Source: Zonotrichia leucophrys gambelii
Lineage: Eukaryota > Chordata > Aves > Passeriformes > Passerellidae
Assembly: GCF_028769735.1 (NCBI RefSeq)
Contig: NC_088172.1
Location: 89,362,451-89,426,450, forward strand
Direction: 5' to 3'
Length of the DNA: 64,000 bases
Notes under the pieces: model-generated
Told to the model about the DNA's origin: nothing
Database searches by the model: none
What the model saw: only the letters and a program-made list of their open reading frames with translations
Made by a program: the position numbers and the translations under genes
Shown: positions 1 through 12,458 of the stretch, in pieces
Position numbering within the stretch: the first letter of the stretch is position 1
Layout of the letters: the number at the start of each line of letters is the position of its first letter

Positions 1-2
1 GA

Positions 3-760
3 CCTTGGCTCCGAGGGAGAACCAAGATAGGATAGGGGCCTTGTAACCCCTGGGACTTGGAGCTCTGGAATATATTTTATCTTTCTGTCGAGGCAAAAAG
101 GTAAGGAAAAGCACTGGGAGAATGAATACACTAATGTTATGAACAGGCAAAATGAAGCCAAGATCTTCTAAAAGGCTCGGACCTGTTTCCTGAAAGTCAA
201 GACAACCAAAGAGGGGACCCCAGGGTAAGCGCCTGGGGCCTATGCAGCAAGTCAGAGTTACAAACTAACAAAACTGTGTGCTACACAGAGTGTTTCCTTG
301 GACACTGGCTCTGCAGAAAGACCCAGGTGCTCAGCATCCAGGAGTTTTAAAGTCTCTTAAAGTGTCAGGGTTGAAGCACTCTCAATCAGTTGGTCCATAA
401 CATGGTGCATTTCTGGCCAATCATCCTGGAGTTCTGAGGCTTCACTGGCTGGTTAGTCTTCCAATCATATTTCATATTAATGTCATCATCTCATGAGGTA
501 GTTTTCTAGAAAATTCCCTTGCCCAGATCTCACCACCCCCCCTCTAGTGGGCACACATTCCTATTACAGCACATTTAACTCCATAACTTATTACTCCATA
601 ACTTATTACATAAATTAAGCACAAGACTTTATTATATTAATGAACAATTCATAACCTTACCTACAAAAGCTACCTTTATTTATAGCACTAATAGGCTACA
701 AATACATCTGTAAAGAATACAGAGAACATGTAAGAAAAAAAGGCAAAAATCAATTCAGCA
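3..760. repeat. Repeat fragments shared with 30361-30545
   Basis: Positions 3-110 and about 685-755 match 30361-30440 and 30465-30535 (AGGGAGAACCAAGA; GGCTACAAATACAT versus AGCTACAAATATAT; GAATACAGAGAA). The middle 110-685 is absent from the other copy or unrelated. Probably LTR-retrotransposon debris that begins outside the window. Confidence 0.5.
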
Positions 761-3284
761 TCAATGGAAAAATGCATCTGAAATAGGCATGGAATGAGTC
801 CCATGGAAAACAACACACAAAATTTTCAGGAGGTCCTTAGAAAACAGTAGACTATATGCAGGAACAAATTGTGATACTTTTTCTAGTCAGAATCACTTTA
901 ATATAAAGTTTTTACTGGAAGATGTTGATTTATTTTTAGTAAAATAATCATGGTAGAAGTCAGTTTTGAGGAATTTCTTGTTTGAGCTTTATGCTATGTA
1001 TCTTCTTTTCATAGTTCTGATACTCTGCTTCCTTTTGGCTTTGAAAACACTTTTCTAAAAAAAGAGAAAGAAAGTGTAATAAATGAGAGAGATGAGAATT
1101 AAAATGCTTCAAGCCTAGTCACATATTTTTAATTTTCATTTTATGAAAATGCTCAGCTCTGGATTTTCACTTCAATTAGAATGTCATAAACCAAGAAAAA
1201 TATTTCTACCTACTCCATCAAAACATGCAAAAGTACTTTGTGAAATATGAATTGAAGGATATTTGGTCTCCAATGAACCAGAGATCTGTCTTCCCATTTG
1301 TGGAGATGGTGGGGAGGAGGAAGTGATGAAAGCATTTCATAAAAAACATCAATTTGAAATGGAAAATAAAGGACTTTTAAAGACTGGCTAAAGCTTACAG
1401 ATATTAGCTATGAAGTGACAATTTTGAGACCAAGTATTTAGTCAGCTAGGAATAATTCCCACTTTCTAAAATTCTGGTTTTATAAAGATCAGCTCAGCTC
1501 CATTCACAGAGGCGGTGGTGTGCAGGCAGCTTCTCTCACAAGACTGTGGATGATTTTTTTATTTTTAAGTGAGCTACAGAGGAACAAGATTTGCAAGTGT
1601 GACAAACACTTTTCCCACTAGGCTGTTAATCTGACTGGGTAACTCCTCCATGCAGCACTGCAGAACTGAGGAGATTCCCAGGTTGGTGCATCCATGCAGA
1701 CTGTGTCTTAGTTCTCCATACATCGCCAGGGCAGAAATAATCACACTGCAACACTACATCATCTTCTTTAGCCTCAAAATGCTGGTGCCTGCTGAAGACC
1801 AGCACCAGCTCTGAGAGCCAGAGGCAGGACTTGGAGCACAGAAAGTTCCCAGCTTGTGCTGTGACAGATGCTTTGTTCACCAATGCCTTTAGTAGTTAAA
1901 GATGGATTCACCTGGGACTGTTGGGGCATGGGGTGTGTGGCACAATTTTTGTTTGTTGTTTTAGAATGGGTTTACTTATTTCTTGAGTTTTCATTAAAAA
2001 CCTAGGTATGTTTCACATTATCAGAGTTGGCTCTTGAGAGTGTCTTAGTCCTGCCCTGCCTAGATATCCAGGGTATCGTTCAGTGACAACCTAATCAATA
2101 TGTCATTCAGATACGCTTGGCAATTAAGGACCTCAGATGTCCTTGTCAGAACCAGAGGCACACCCTGAATCCCACTGATTGTCAGTGCATTCTGGGACTT
2201 CTTAATGGCTTTGCTGTTTTTTAAATCAATTAAGAGGCTGAAGAACAGATATGCTTTGGAAACAATAAATAAATATGAAGACTAGAGGCATGCCCAGATG
2301 CCCAAGCATTGGCAAAGACAGTTCCCAACAAGGAACAGCCTGGTCATTATCTGCTCCATGCTGACTTGGGTGATTTTATGATGATACTGTTTTCCCTAAT
2401 CATCTGCTGTATGCCCAGAAATTGTTGATGTAGTTTTGAGGCAGTTCTGGGGATGGAGGTTGAGCCTTGGGGTTCAGATTGAGCCTGGGGGCTCTTGTGC
2501 AGGCTTTTATCAAAGCCTCACTCATGGGTATCCATGGTTCCCTGCAGACAGGCAGACTTTGTTGCTTAGCTAGCTTGGCTTTTGGTTAGCTTAGGCACTA
2601 AGTTTTTTTTCCTTTCCCTGTCCTTGGAGACTTTGACAGCAAACCTTCCACAGTGTTTTGGTTGGTTTTTTTTTTTTTCCTGAACTGTTCAGTTTGGTTT
2701 TGGACTGAGATCAGTGAGGTGATGGGAGAAGCAGAGGACTAGCAGGGAGCCAAGGAGCTGCTCCATCCTGGCACCAGACCTCAGAAGAGCTGAACTCACA
2801 AGAGAAACTACATCAAATACACCAGCTTAATCTACGGTGAGGAGGAGATCAACATCAGAGATTCACCAGGTTCCTATGTGTTTGGTTTTTCTTCCCTGAG
2901 TTACTGTGTGAACCTTTTGGGTTTTTTCTTCCCTGAGAAGCCAGGTGCCATTTTGTTCCTCCCCACCATGGTCAGATGTTGTTTTTCTCTTTCACTGGCA
3001 TTTTGAGGTTTTCTTTTGTTAGAGTATGAGTGTGTGTATGGGGAGGTGTTGTTGTTGTTTATCTTGGTTTTTAGTTAAAAAAAAAAAAATCCATCAGTTA
3101 TGAAAGTGATTCCCTGCAAGGACCTTAGCAGCTTCCTTTGGACCTGACAAAAATAATCAGTGGCTAGTTTTGAATATTGACACATTATTAATCCACTGAA
3201 AAAGTCAGATGTGCCTCGTGAATACATATGTAAAGGCGTACAAAGCCCGGGAGGTTCTTTTCTTCTTCCGGCCTTGAACAGGTG
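761..3284. other. No gene recognised
   Basis: AT-rich sequence with short open frames only. 2600-3070 has T-rich runs and a GAGGAGATCAAC-type segment that may be further LTR debris. Nothing else is supported. Confidence 0.5.
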
Positions 3285-3960
3285 ACGAGGTTCAGCCAGG
3301 GCCGGGCCCGCTTGGCTGCAGCCTGCACGGATCGGCAGGGAGGGGCCAGGCCCGGCCGGGCCGGGCCTCAGCGGCTGCTCGGCAGGGGGAGGGGAGGGCA
3401 TCGGCCGCTGAGATCCTGATCGCCACCCCTCTCTTCCCCAGCACGGCTGCCAGAAAAAAAACCTCCACTATGAACAACTCCAGCACCAGATGCCGAGTCA
3501 TCTGGCCGAGGGGCTGTCCCAGCGCCGCAGGAAATCATGCAGCTGAAATCAGAGCTCTGGAGCCTGTGCAACCCAGCGGGGGCCAGGCCCCTTCCCGGGG
3601 AGCCTGCCAGGCTCTGTCCTGGCAGGGCCAGGCCATGCTCTGATGTAGCGCTTGCCAAGCCGGGTCTCTTCCCCCACTAGCACGGCAAGACCGGCCTGTG
3701 GCTTGGCTGAAATTCTGCCACTGCTGAGTTTCACCAGGAACTGCCGGTAATAGGGAGAAGCCATCAGCCCACAGCTGAAATTGAGCACAACAGAAAACAA
3801 AAGAAAACACAGAAAACAGAAAACAAAAGACCAGCCGCGCAGCCAGAGCAGCCGTTGCCCTTCTGGCCCAGGCCTCCTGAGATTCTGACACAGGCGCCGC
3901 CCTCCCCCACCTCCGCTCTTCCCAGCGCGGCCAGAAATCTGTCACCGTAAATGCTCTGGC
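3285..3960. other. GC-rich block with internal direct repeats
   Basis: Markedly GC-rich compared with both flanks. A segment CTGAGAT(C/T)CTGA...CTCTTCCC...AGC(A/G)CGGC occurs at about 3411-3452 and again at about 3878-3933. It may be old LTR material or a CpG-rich promoter remnant. Open frames here are short and overlapping on both strands and are not supported as genes. Confidence 0.4.
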
Positions 3961-5879
3961 CATCACCCGTCAGGGATGACATGATCATCTGTGCAGGCTC
4001 TGGGCAAGATATTAACTCTTTAAATGAGACCTGCAGACCTCAATTCTCTTTCAAATGAGAGAAAAGGTCAGAGGGAAGACACATAGAGAAACAACACGAA
4101 GACACCAAGGTCCGTAAAGAAGGAATCAAGTCCCATATGGGGGGATAATGAGGAGATGCCTTAGTTTTAGACTGACATTCTTTTGGTAAGGCCATGGTGA
4201 TGGACTGTGATACACTAGAATATCCCTTTAATTCATAAAAAAACCCATGGGGGATGGAGTATTCAAACTGTAGACATGAACAATGGCATCTGTACTGAAG
4301 CAAGCAATCTCATGCAGCTTTGATCCCATGAGAAGTTTGAATGGAGAAATAAGAGTGAAGACCCTTTGACCCCAGGGAAAGAAGAAAATCTCTCTTCCCA
4401 GAGATGAAGATGATCTCAGACACCGATGAAGAGAACCTTTGCTTTTGAACAGCTCATCCTTAAAATAGTACTCCATAAGTTTGACATGATATGTGAATGC
4501 AGCTCTGGTAAGGCTGCATGAGATGGAAAGGGACTTGACAATTGCAGATTTCCAGGTGGCTGCTATTTATGGAAAGCCACAAAAAGAACTTTTTCTTGTG
4601 GAGAAGTCACAAATGAACTTTTTCTTGTGAAGAAGTCTTCATGGCATGGCAAAAGAGACTCCTCTCCCTAAGAAACTGAACAAAGACTATTTTAGAGGTG
4701 GTAAATTGACTGAAAGTCACAGTAGGAAAGAAGTTGTCAGTAGGAAACAAAAGAAGGTGTGTGTGGGGGGGGAGGAGAAGTCTTTGACAGGTTTATGTGG
4801 ATTTCTTACCATTTTTCTTTTTATTCTGTTAAAAAAGTTTTCTTTATACCCTTCAAAGTTTGAGCCTGCTTTGCCTTCCTCCTAATCCTTTCTCACAGCA
4901 AGAAGTGAGTAAATAATTCTAGTGGGTGCACTTATGATTTGGCCAGCACTGAACCCACCACAGGAAGGCAAGGTATGACAATTCAATATCCAGCATTTTT
5001 TCCCAATTTTTTTTTCCCATGCCATGTTGGCACTCTGTCAATAAACAGTTGGGTTTTTTTCACTTTCATCTGCTAGTGTTGATCTGCTTAGTACAGTGGT
5101 GACATTAGTTTTGCAAACTGCAACCCCTGCCTTTTTTTTTTTTGTTTGTTTTTTGCCAGCATTTAACCCTTAAAACACTGTTTAAATCCCCATCACCACA
5201 ACCCAGAGTGGAGATGAGAGAGATAAGCATTCCTGGGCTATGTAGGTTTTATATACCTCCAGGAATTTGGAGTCTCTGTCTGCAGTTCACACGAAGTGGA
5301 GGCGCTACAGGCTTAGCAGCAGTCCATAGGAAATGCTAATTGTGGAGATGCATTAGAAAACACCTCTCCTCAGGAAGGACAGCTTTGGTGCCTGACCTCT
5401 GGAGGATGTAAGACCTCAAACCTTACCCTGAGAGAGAAACAAGAACTGGAGTTAGGACTTTCAGCAGCCCTGGCATTTTCCGCTCCGGCAAAGAACTTTC
5501 AGTTCTGCTAATGGGAAAAGATATACTTCACTCAAGCACGGGTTGCAATTTAAAAGGTACTTCAGCACCCAGCAGTCCAACTGCAAGACATTGTCTGATC
5601 ATTCCATTCCCAGGTACCTGTTTAATGTCACAGTCTGTTCTGTCCAAAATCATGGTGCTATTGTCTTCTGGGACATCAAGGCCTATTCCATCCACCAGAC
5701 TTTAATGTGTAATCAGAGAATTAAACAAGTAAGTGTCTTCTCCAGAGTCTATTCCCCAGTTCTTGCATGTACTAATAGTCATGGAACTCTTCATTGGTGG
5801 AAACCAAGAGTACTGTAGAGAATATATTGTTAAAGGAGTTGATAAAAAGGTTATTGTTAAAAGAGTTAATATAAAGTTC
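3961..5879. other. No gene recognised
   Basis: Contains an AATAAA at about 5040 in LTR-like context and an open frame of 91 codons at 5543-5818 without recognisable domains. It could be the internal remnant of the element whose LTR follows. Confidence 0.4.
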
Positions 5880-6511
5880 CAATGTTAGTTGAATGTTCCA
5901 TAGTTATGTAAATCCCCCTTAGTTGTTTGTTGAATATTCTGTGGTTGTATTGTTTGTTAGATGTTTTGCTTGTTAGATATCTTGCTTGTTTGTTAGATGT
6001 TTTGTAGTTATGTGAATCCTCCTTGCCGTTGGGTATTGCACCTGCTGCTCCCACTGTTATCTAAAATGGCAAACCACCTGAGACCATAAGGAAGAAGATT
6101 ATGTCACCTAATAAGCAAATATGAAACTCCCATAATACTTAGCAGAAAAGGTTACCTAGCAAAAACCCCTAGAACAATGAACCACTGTGCAAATAAAGAA
6201 TTAAACTAACACCTCTGACCAGAGAAAACATAAGCCAACATTAAGACCCTGGTCAGAACTTTTCGCCTTCATCACTCTAACCAGAGCAAGCCAAGAGGAG
6301 TATAAAAATTTTGAAGTTGAAAACAAATGGCGTCTACTCAGAGACTCTCATGAAGAGAGCAGACCCAGCTCTGCCGGATGGAGCTGACATCCTCCTCCTC
6401 CACGCTATCTTGGGAGCAGCAGTGGTGTGCCAACACCCCCATGGGTCCCCTACCTAGACTGTTTCCAATAAAGCTGAAATCACTGGAGCTGGTCATGTGC
6501 CATTCAAAACA
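5880..6511 (+). mobile_element. LTR with promoter and poly(A) signals
   Basis: A TATA box (TATAAAAA) at 6301 and AATAAA at 6467 lie the right distance apart for an LTR, and a CA end at 6510-6511 is followed four bases later by a primer-binding-site-like sequence. The left edge is uncertain (TGTTAGTTG near 5882). The U3 has short TTGTTTGTTAGATG repeats at about 5930-6010. Confidence 0.5.
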
Positions 6512-6515
6512 GTCT

Positions 6516-6533
6516 TGGGGACTTGTCCAGGGT
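6516..6533 (+). other. Possible tRNA-Pro-like primer-binding site
   Basis: TGGGGACTTGTCCAGGGT matches 14 of 18 bases of the tRNA-Pro primer-binding site used by many gammaretrovirus-like elements, just after the LTR's CA end. No internal proviral coding sequence follows. Confidence 0.4.
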
Positions 6534-7114
6534 AAGCCACACCCAAAGAACACACTTCTATAAACAACATAGAAATGTGCCACTAAAAAAATGTTAGACT
6601 CTAAGGTCAGCTTTAGCTGAGCAGAGGATACTCTAGCTATTCAGTGGGTAAGTACTAATGTAAATTTTTTCTTGATCCTCTGCAGCTAGGTAACAAGCAG
6701 GGCTGGTGTGTCTTCTGCTAGGGTAGAGAATTAAATACAAACTGAAGGCCCTCAATAGTTTCAAAGCTAACTTATAGGAAACACATGATAGAGCTTTACA
6801 CCTCCAGTAATTGTGTACACCTCATTATGTGCTTATAAGTCAGAAATTGATTTTTTTCTAATTGAAATATTTTAAATGTGTTTTGAAACAAGAATTGTTT
6901 AATTTCTCAAAGGGAAAGAAATGCAAGACCACAGAATGCAGTTGTTTTCTTACTGTCAAATGAACTGCTTCCCCGGCTATGCTCAAGGGATTTTGCTGCA
7001 TGAGATTGGTGGGAAGTGGAGCAGTGGCATTTATTGGTGAAGAGAGATTAAGGACATTATGCAGGAGATAAAGAGATATACTGCCCTTTATTGCAATAGC
7101 TCTAAAAGCTCTGA

Positions 7115-7646
7115 TGTTGGGGTGCATGTTTTTGATTGTAATTCGGTCTTAGTAGTCAGTTTTATAATCGTCCCCCCATTTTGTATTGTTATAGCATATT
7201 TTATTACCAATGGGCTGTTCCTTTCCCCCCTGTGTTGTTGGCTTTACCCTAGTCATCCATCTCCCCAAAGACCTGCCCTTTTGTTCCTGTTCCTCCTTCC
7301 ATTGAATGTCCCTCCCCAAGCCTGCCCCTTTCGTTAGAAACTTCTCTATAAATTTTGTATCCTTTGAAACCTCATTGGTTTGTTTAAGTTGTTCTCCTCC
7401 CCTGTAGTCCCCTATTGGTTTGAAGATTGTATTCCCTGCCTTGTGTACCCCCCCAGTTTCTCCCAATTGGCTAAAGATTGTATCCGTCCCTGGGACATCT
7501 CCCGTTTATAAGTTGGTGTATGCCTTTGAGTCAGTGTCTTTCTGTCCCTGATCCTCTGGAGAATAAAACATGCCTTTGGAAAACATACAGTTTTCCAAAC
7601 ATACTGTTCCTTGTGCCTACCCTCAGCAAAGTCCTATCCCCCAACA
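7115..7646 (+). mobile_element. Probable solo LTR
   Basis: Opens TGTTGGGGTG and ends CCCCCAACA, with a TATA-like TTTATAAG at 7505 and AATAAA at 7562. Flanks do not give a perfect target duplication, so the edges are provisional. Confidence 0.5.
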
Positions 7647-8858
7647 CTGTCCACCTGTGCCCTAGAGCAGCTGGTGCCCTACAACTGCACCCCGGATTTG
7701 ACAGCTATCTGGAGGGCCACCCACTCTCACTGACAGTGTCGGGAGCTAGTCGGGCTGAAGAAATCCAGCACCACGGTATCCTGAGGCCTGTGTGATCTGT
7801 CAGACTGGACTGAGTGCAAAATGGACCTGACTAACCCTTGTTGACCTTGCAAGATATCCATCACAGAAACAGTTCACCAGTTTTTACTGTTATAGCAAAG
7901 GAGTTTGCTTTGTTCTAGGCCCTCTTAACATGATTAACAGAAGGTTTGCAGAGTTTAGACACTGAGGGCATAAGGAAAGCAAAGAGCCCCTAAGCTGCCT
8001 TCAAATATCATTAGTATAATTTCTTTAGATATTCTTATATGTCATCATTAGCTGTAGTAGTGTAGTTGTATAATTATCACAATTAAACTTTTTTACACAG
8101 AATAAGAAGCTCCAGAAACCCACACATTCCTGCCTCAAAAAAATCCCTTTCATGCCCTTCTTTTTAGTCATTGTGATCTGAGCCCTCTATTAAATTCTAG
8201 CTACAAGTGTTTCTATGCTGAAATCCTTATTGATTTAATCTGTTGGATCTAAAGTTTCTTCCTCTGCATTTTTGCAAAATTATAACAAAACAGAGTTGAC
8301 AGAAAAAGACACAGGAAGCAAATGTTGGGGTGGATACTCATTCAGGTGCATTCAGGCAGAAAACCCTCTCACTCCAATCTACTGAAATTTCTAGCACAGA
8401 AACCTGTGGCAAGGCTGGGTAAGACCAGTAAAGCTCATTATTTTGTATTAAGCCATAGTACAATCAAGTTTACTTTCTTGCAAAAGACTGAGCATGTCAA
8501 GATCCTGAACTGGCGCAGAAAAATGGGTGGAAGTTAGTGATATACTAGAAAGTAAAGTTAAGGAATGTGTACATTGCCAGAAAATTGTAGTTATCAATTT
8601 TGCCACTAGCGTCAATTACAGTGGTTAAAAGCTTTTCTGGGTCTGCTGGGGAAGAGGTTGGAATTTAAAAAAAATATTCAGCCTTGAAGCACCACTGTGT
8701 GTTGCAGTCAAATGGCAGGATAGCCTTTGAGTATTAAACAGATTGAGAGGTTTTAAAGGTGGCATTTTTGGACAACCTGCATGTCACACTTTCTGCCTTT
8801 TGAGTGGCACCTAGGAGCAGACTGAGGATGAAAATACTTTAGTTTTAAAATAATCTTA
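7647..8858. other. No gene recognised
   Basis: Unremarkable AT-rich sequence with no domain, repeat family or RNA gene identified. Confidence 0.5.
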
Positions 8859-9420
8859 ATGCAGCTCCAGGGTTTTCAGGCTCTCCCCGACCCCAGCTGC
8901 CCTGGGTGTCCCAGGGAGCGAAGTCCAGTTAAGCACAACCTGTCTGGGCCCCTCAGGCAGGCTCCAGAGCCACAGGCAATCTTAGCAAGCTGCTCAGCTC
9001 TTGAGATCGGCTCTTTTGTGATTTTCAGCTCATTAGTGATTTCAGCTCTAAGTGCCTTGGCAGACACAGGTACAGAGAGGAAAAGCACTGTATGAAGTTC
9101 CACAGAGATGTCTTTATTGATATCTTCTGTGAAGGGTCCCAGTGACAGCTCTTCTGCCGAACTGGGTGGAAATAGGAGTTTATATAGGGTATACGCGTTT
9201 TGGGAAACAGTCCAATAGTATGGGTCAAGGCGAAAATTACCTATAGTTTTACAGAGAAATAACAAGGGCCTGAGGGCAGAAGAGAGGTTTCTTAGGTCCA
9301 GTCATCATGACTAGGCATTTCTTATCTTAAACAAGTGGCTGCCAGAGAGGCCTGGCAGGCCCTCTGCCTGCTACATAATCTATTTAAGCTTCATGGCTCC
9401 CTAGGAGAAGCAATATCCTC
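8859..9420 (-). mobile_element. LTR-like segment, minus orientation
   Basis: On the minus strand a TATA box (TATATAA at about 9186-9180) is followed about 65 bases later by AATAAA (9118-9113), a typical U3-R spacing. The ends and target duplication were not resolved. The 129-codon minus-strand open frame across it is an LTR shadow. Confidence 0.5.
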
Positions 9421-10073
9421 CTTAGAAATGAAAGGGATCTATGCTATACATTTATTTTCATGACACAGCTGGGACATGAGCAGGACAACTGAAGGAAATT
9501 TGTGTGGGATGCAGAGGGTATTCAGCTGCCATCAGTCCCAGCAAGACAGTGTTTAGGGGAAAATGATCAGAACAAAGTAAATTTAGTCCTTCTGCCTACA
9601 TCAAAAAACCTTCCCAGAAGTACTAAAGTTTTAATTAAATTGCTGTTTTCAGTCATTCAATTTTAAAGACCAACTTGTCTTCTGGGAATTTTGTCTTTTA
9701 GCAACCCTAGTATATCAGAGCAGCATACTTTATACAATTGGTTTAATTGTACATCAAATTCCCATCAAATTTAATTTACATCAAATTCCAGACTGGCTGT
9801 GCAGCACAGCCTGTCTGGGCGTTCAGCACCTTATTACATTCCCTGGGCAATCAGCACCTTATTCAAAAGCTGCTCTTTGCTTAGACTGTGCTCGGTGATG
9901 GTGCTTTGCGCCAGAGAAGAAACCTGTAAAATGCATCCTTTCCTGACCATGTGGGCTTTCTCTGCTCCCAGTGAGGTAGCCTTGGCTCCAAATGCCACAG
10001 GGTAAATATCACTCCCTCACTGGAGATGCATGAGGGTGGTTTACTAAAAATCATGCCCAACATGAAGGTGAGA
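9421..10073. other. No gene recognised
   Basis: AT-rich, with a short AATTAAATT/CATCAAATT-type local duplication near 9750-9790. No gene. Confidence 0.5.
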
Positions 10074-10078
10074 TAGGC

Positions 10079-10744
10079 TGTTATGAACAAACATTCGGTT
10101 AATATTTTTTTTGTGAGAAAGAGTTACAGGGACGCAGCCAGATCTCTGTCTCTGCCAGGGTTCTTAGTGCTTTGTTATTGTAATCACGGGTCGTTGTAGC
10201 TTATCTCCTCTTTCGTATTAGTAAAAGCCCTGGCTGGGTGGGGTGATGGCCCTTCCCAGAGGCTGTGCTCTCTTCCAGCATATGGAAGACACCTGAGAGG
10301 GTGGGGGGGTTATGCAAAGTGACTCCAAAGACCAGCATGCTTTGAGACCTCGACTCCAAAATGCACAGAGAAAACCCCAAAAACAATGAGCCAAATAAGA
10401 ATTGAGAGACTAAAGTGATGTCCAGACGTGAGGAGCCAAGTGCTGAGCCTGCAGAGATGCGGAGCCCCTCTCGCCCTGAGCAGAGAGTCGTCCCGACGCC
10501 GGGACCAGGCAGGACAGAACCAGGGAAACCAGCATCTGACGGGGACATCACACCCTAAAGGCTCCCACGAGGACCGGATCCCCCAGCTCTGCCCCTAGTG
10601 GACAGAGCTGTGCATATCCTCCTCCTCTGAGTCGCCCTGGGAGACGCGACGGGGACTGCAGCACTGCCGAGCCGCCCAATCCTGAGCTGATCACTTTTAA
10701 TAAAGGCATTAAAAAGGAGAAGTCTCCTGGCCCTGTTTATTTCA
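10079..10744 (+). mobile_element. Solo LTR, plus orientation (inverted-pair member 1)
   Basis: 666 bp, TGTTATGAAC...GTTTATTTCA, flanked by perfect TAGGC duplications (10074-10078 and 10745-10749). AATAAA is at 10699. It is a close relative, in opposite orientation, of the element at 10979-11648. Confidence 0.9.
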
Positions 10745-10978
10745 TAGGCCAGTGCTTCTAGGACTCCTGCATAACACAGCTGGAATGAATCAGAACAACT
10801 GCTTTGAAATGAACTAGAAGTACGTCTGTATAGACACCAACAAGAGATTTGGTTCCCCTGACATAAACAGATTTCAGTTTATTTCCTTACTTCTCAAATT
10901 CAGAGCAGAACCATTTAAATCAAATACTACATTTCAAATCATGTTCCTTCTTGAGACTCAAGAAAACAAATCCCTGGC

Positions 10979-11648
10979 TGAAATAAACAGCTCCAGGAGA
11001 CTTCTTCTCCTTTTTAATGCCTTCATTAAAACTGATCAGCTCAGAATTGGGCAGCTCGGCAGTGCTGCAGTCTCCCGTCGTCTCTCCCAGGTCGATTCAG
11101 AGAACTAAAAGAGTATGCGCAGCTTTGTCCACTAGGGGCAGAGCTAGGGATCAGGTCCTCGTGGGAGCTTTTTAGGGCGTGATTACCCCTTTGTTGTTAC
11201 TTTTCCCGGCCCCATCCGCTCGGTCTCCGTGCTGGGGACGACTCCCTTGGTCAGGGCGAGAGGGACTCTGAAGGTGTTCCGCATCTCTGCAGGCTCAGAA
11301 CTCTGCTCCTCATGTCCAGACATCACTCCAGTTTCTCAACTCTTGGGTGGCTCGTTTTTTTTGGGGTTCTTCTTGCACATTTGGAGTAGGGATCCCACAC
11401 AGCATGCTGGTCCTTGGAGTCACTTTGCATAGCCCCCCCCACCCTCTCAGGTCTCTTCACTATTCTTGGGAAAAGTACAACTAAGCCTCGGGCAAGGCTC
11501 TGCTAATACAAAAGGAGCAATTAGCCACAACGACCCGTGATTACAATAACAAAACACGCAGAACTTCGGCAGGGCAGCGACAGTGATCTGGCTGCCTTTT
11601 TGTAACCTTTTCTCACAAAAAAAATTAACAGAATTTTTGTTCATAACA
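10979..11648 (-). mobile_element. Solo LTR, minus orientation (inverted-pair member 2)
   Basis: 670 bp, reading TGTTATGAAC...GTTTATTTCA on the minus strand, flanked by perfect CTGGC duplications (10974-10978 and 11649-11653). Shared blocks with the element at 10079 include GTTATTGTAATCACGGGTCG and GCACTGCCGAGC. Different duplications show that it is an independent insertion. Confidence 0.9.
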
Positions 11649-11653
11649 CTGGC

Positions 11654-12453
11654 TGCTATGTACTTTTAAGTTCTTTTGCAGATGCTACAGTCCTCATTAT
11701 TCACATGTAATCCAAGGGAGAAAACCTAATGTTCTTAATGTAATTATATTTCAAATATTTCACTTTCAGGTCATTACATTTCAGGTATCTTCCTCCCACT
11801 CTGCAAACATCTCCTTATGTTGCTGCTTTTTAATGGCTGCTGCCTGTGTGACCAGCCTTCCCAGCTAAGGAGCCACTAATACTGCAAATATCGCTATATT
11901 GCCATCAATGGAACATACAGTAAGGTGCCCAAACAGCTGAAATTACTTCTTCCAAACTGTCATCTCTTGTGTTTATTGGCTATGGACTTGAAAGACACTT
12001 GCTGTTGTGCTGCTGGTTCATTGCTCCCAAGAAAGACCATCCTGGTTAAACCTTTCTCTTTAGAATATTTTTCCAGAATTTTTTTTTTGTTTTTAATCTT
12101 CCACTATTCCACTACTCCTTTTTTCTTCTCTCCTAATATTCATGTGTAAGGAATTAATGTCAAGATCATTGCCTAAAGGAAAGGTCGGGTCTGTGGTGAA
12201 TGGACAGCAAAAGTGCAGAAATCTGATTTCTGTCACTGTGCTATCACAAGGAACTACAGGAAGTCAGCATAAGTCACCTGAATTTTTCTATAAAATAAGG
12301 GAAAATGTTCCGTACTTTGATCCCAGAGGTCTTCTGGGAATCCCTCCAAGGAAAGTTTCAGTTCTAGAAGATGAAGTTTTTTTAAAAAGCAATTTTTCAG
12401 AAGTAAACACCCAAAATATGACCATGGAGAGAGATCAGGATGATTAGAACTAT
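11654..12453. other. No gene recognised
   Basis: A 101-codon plus-strand frame (12142-12447) has no recognised motif and no good splice context. No other feature. Confidence 0.45.
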
Positions 12454-12458
12454 CAGGA

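Noticed and set aside
10201..10551. 116-codon minus-strand frame
   Set aside because: It is wholly inside the solo LTR 10079-10744; the sister LTR carries a shifted equivalent.
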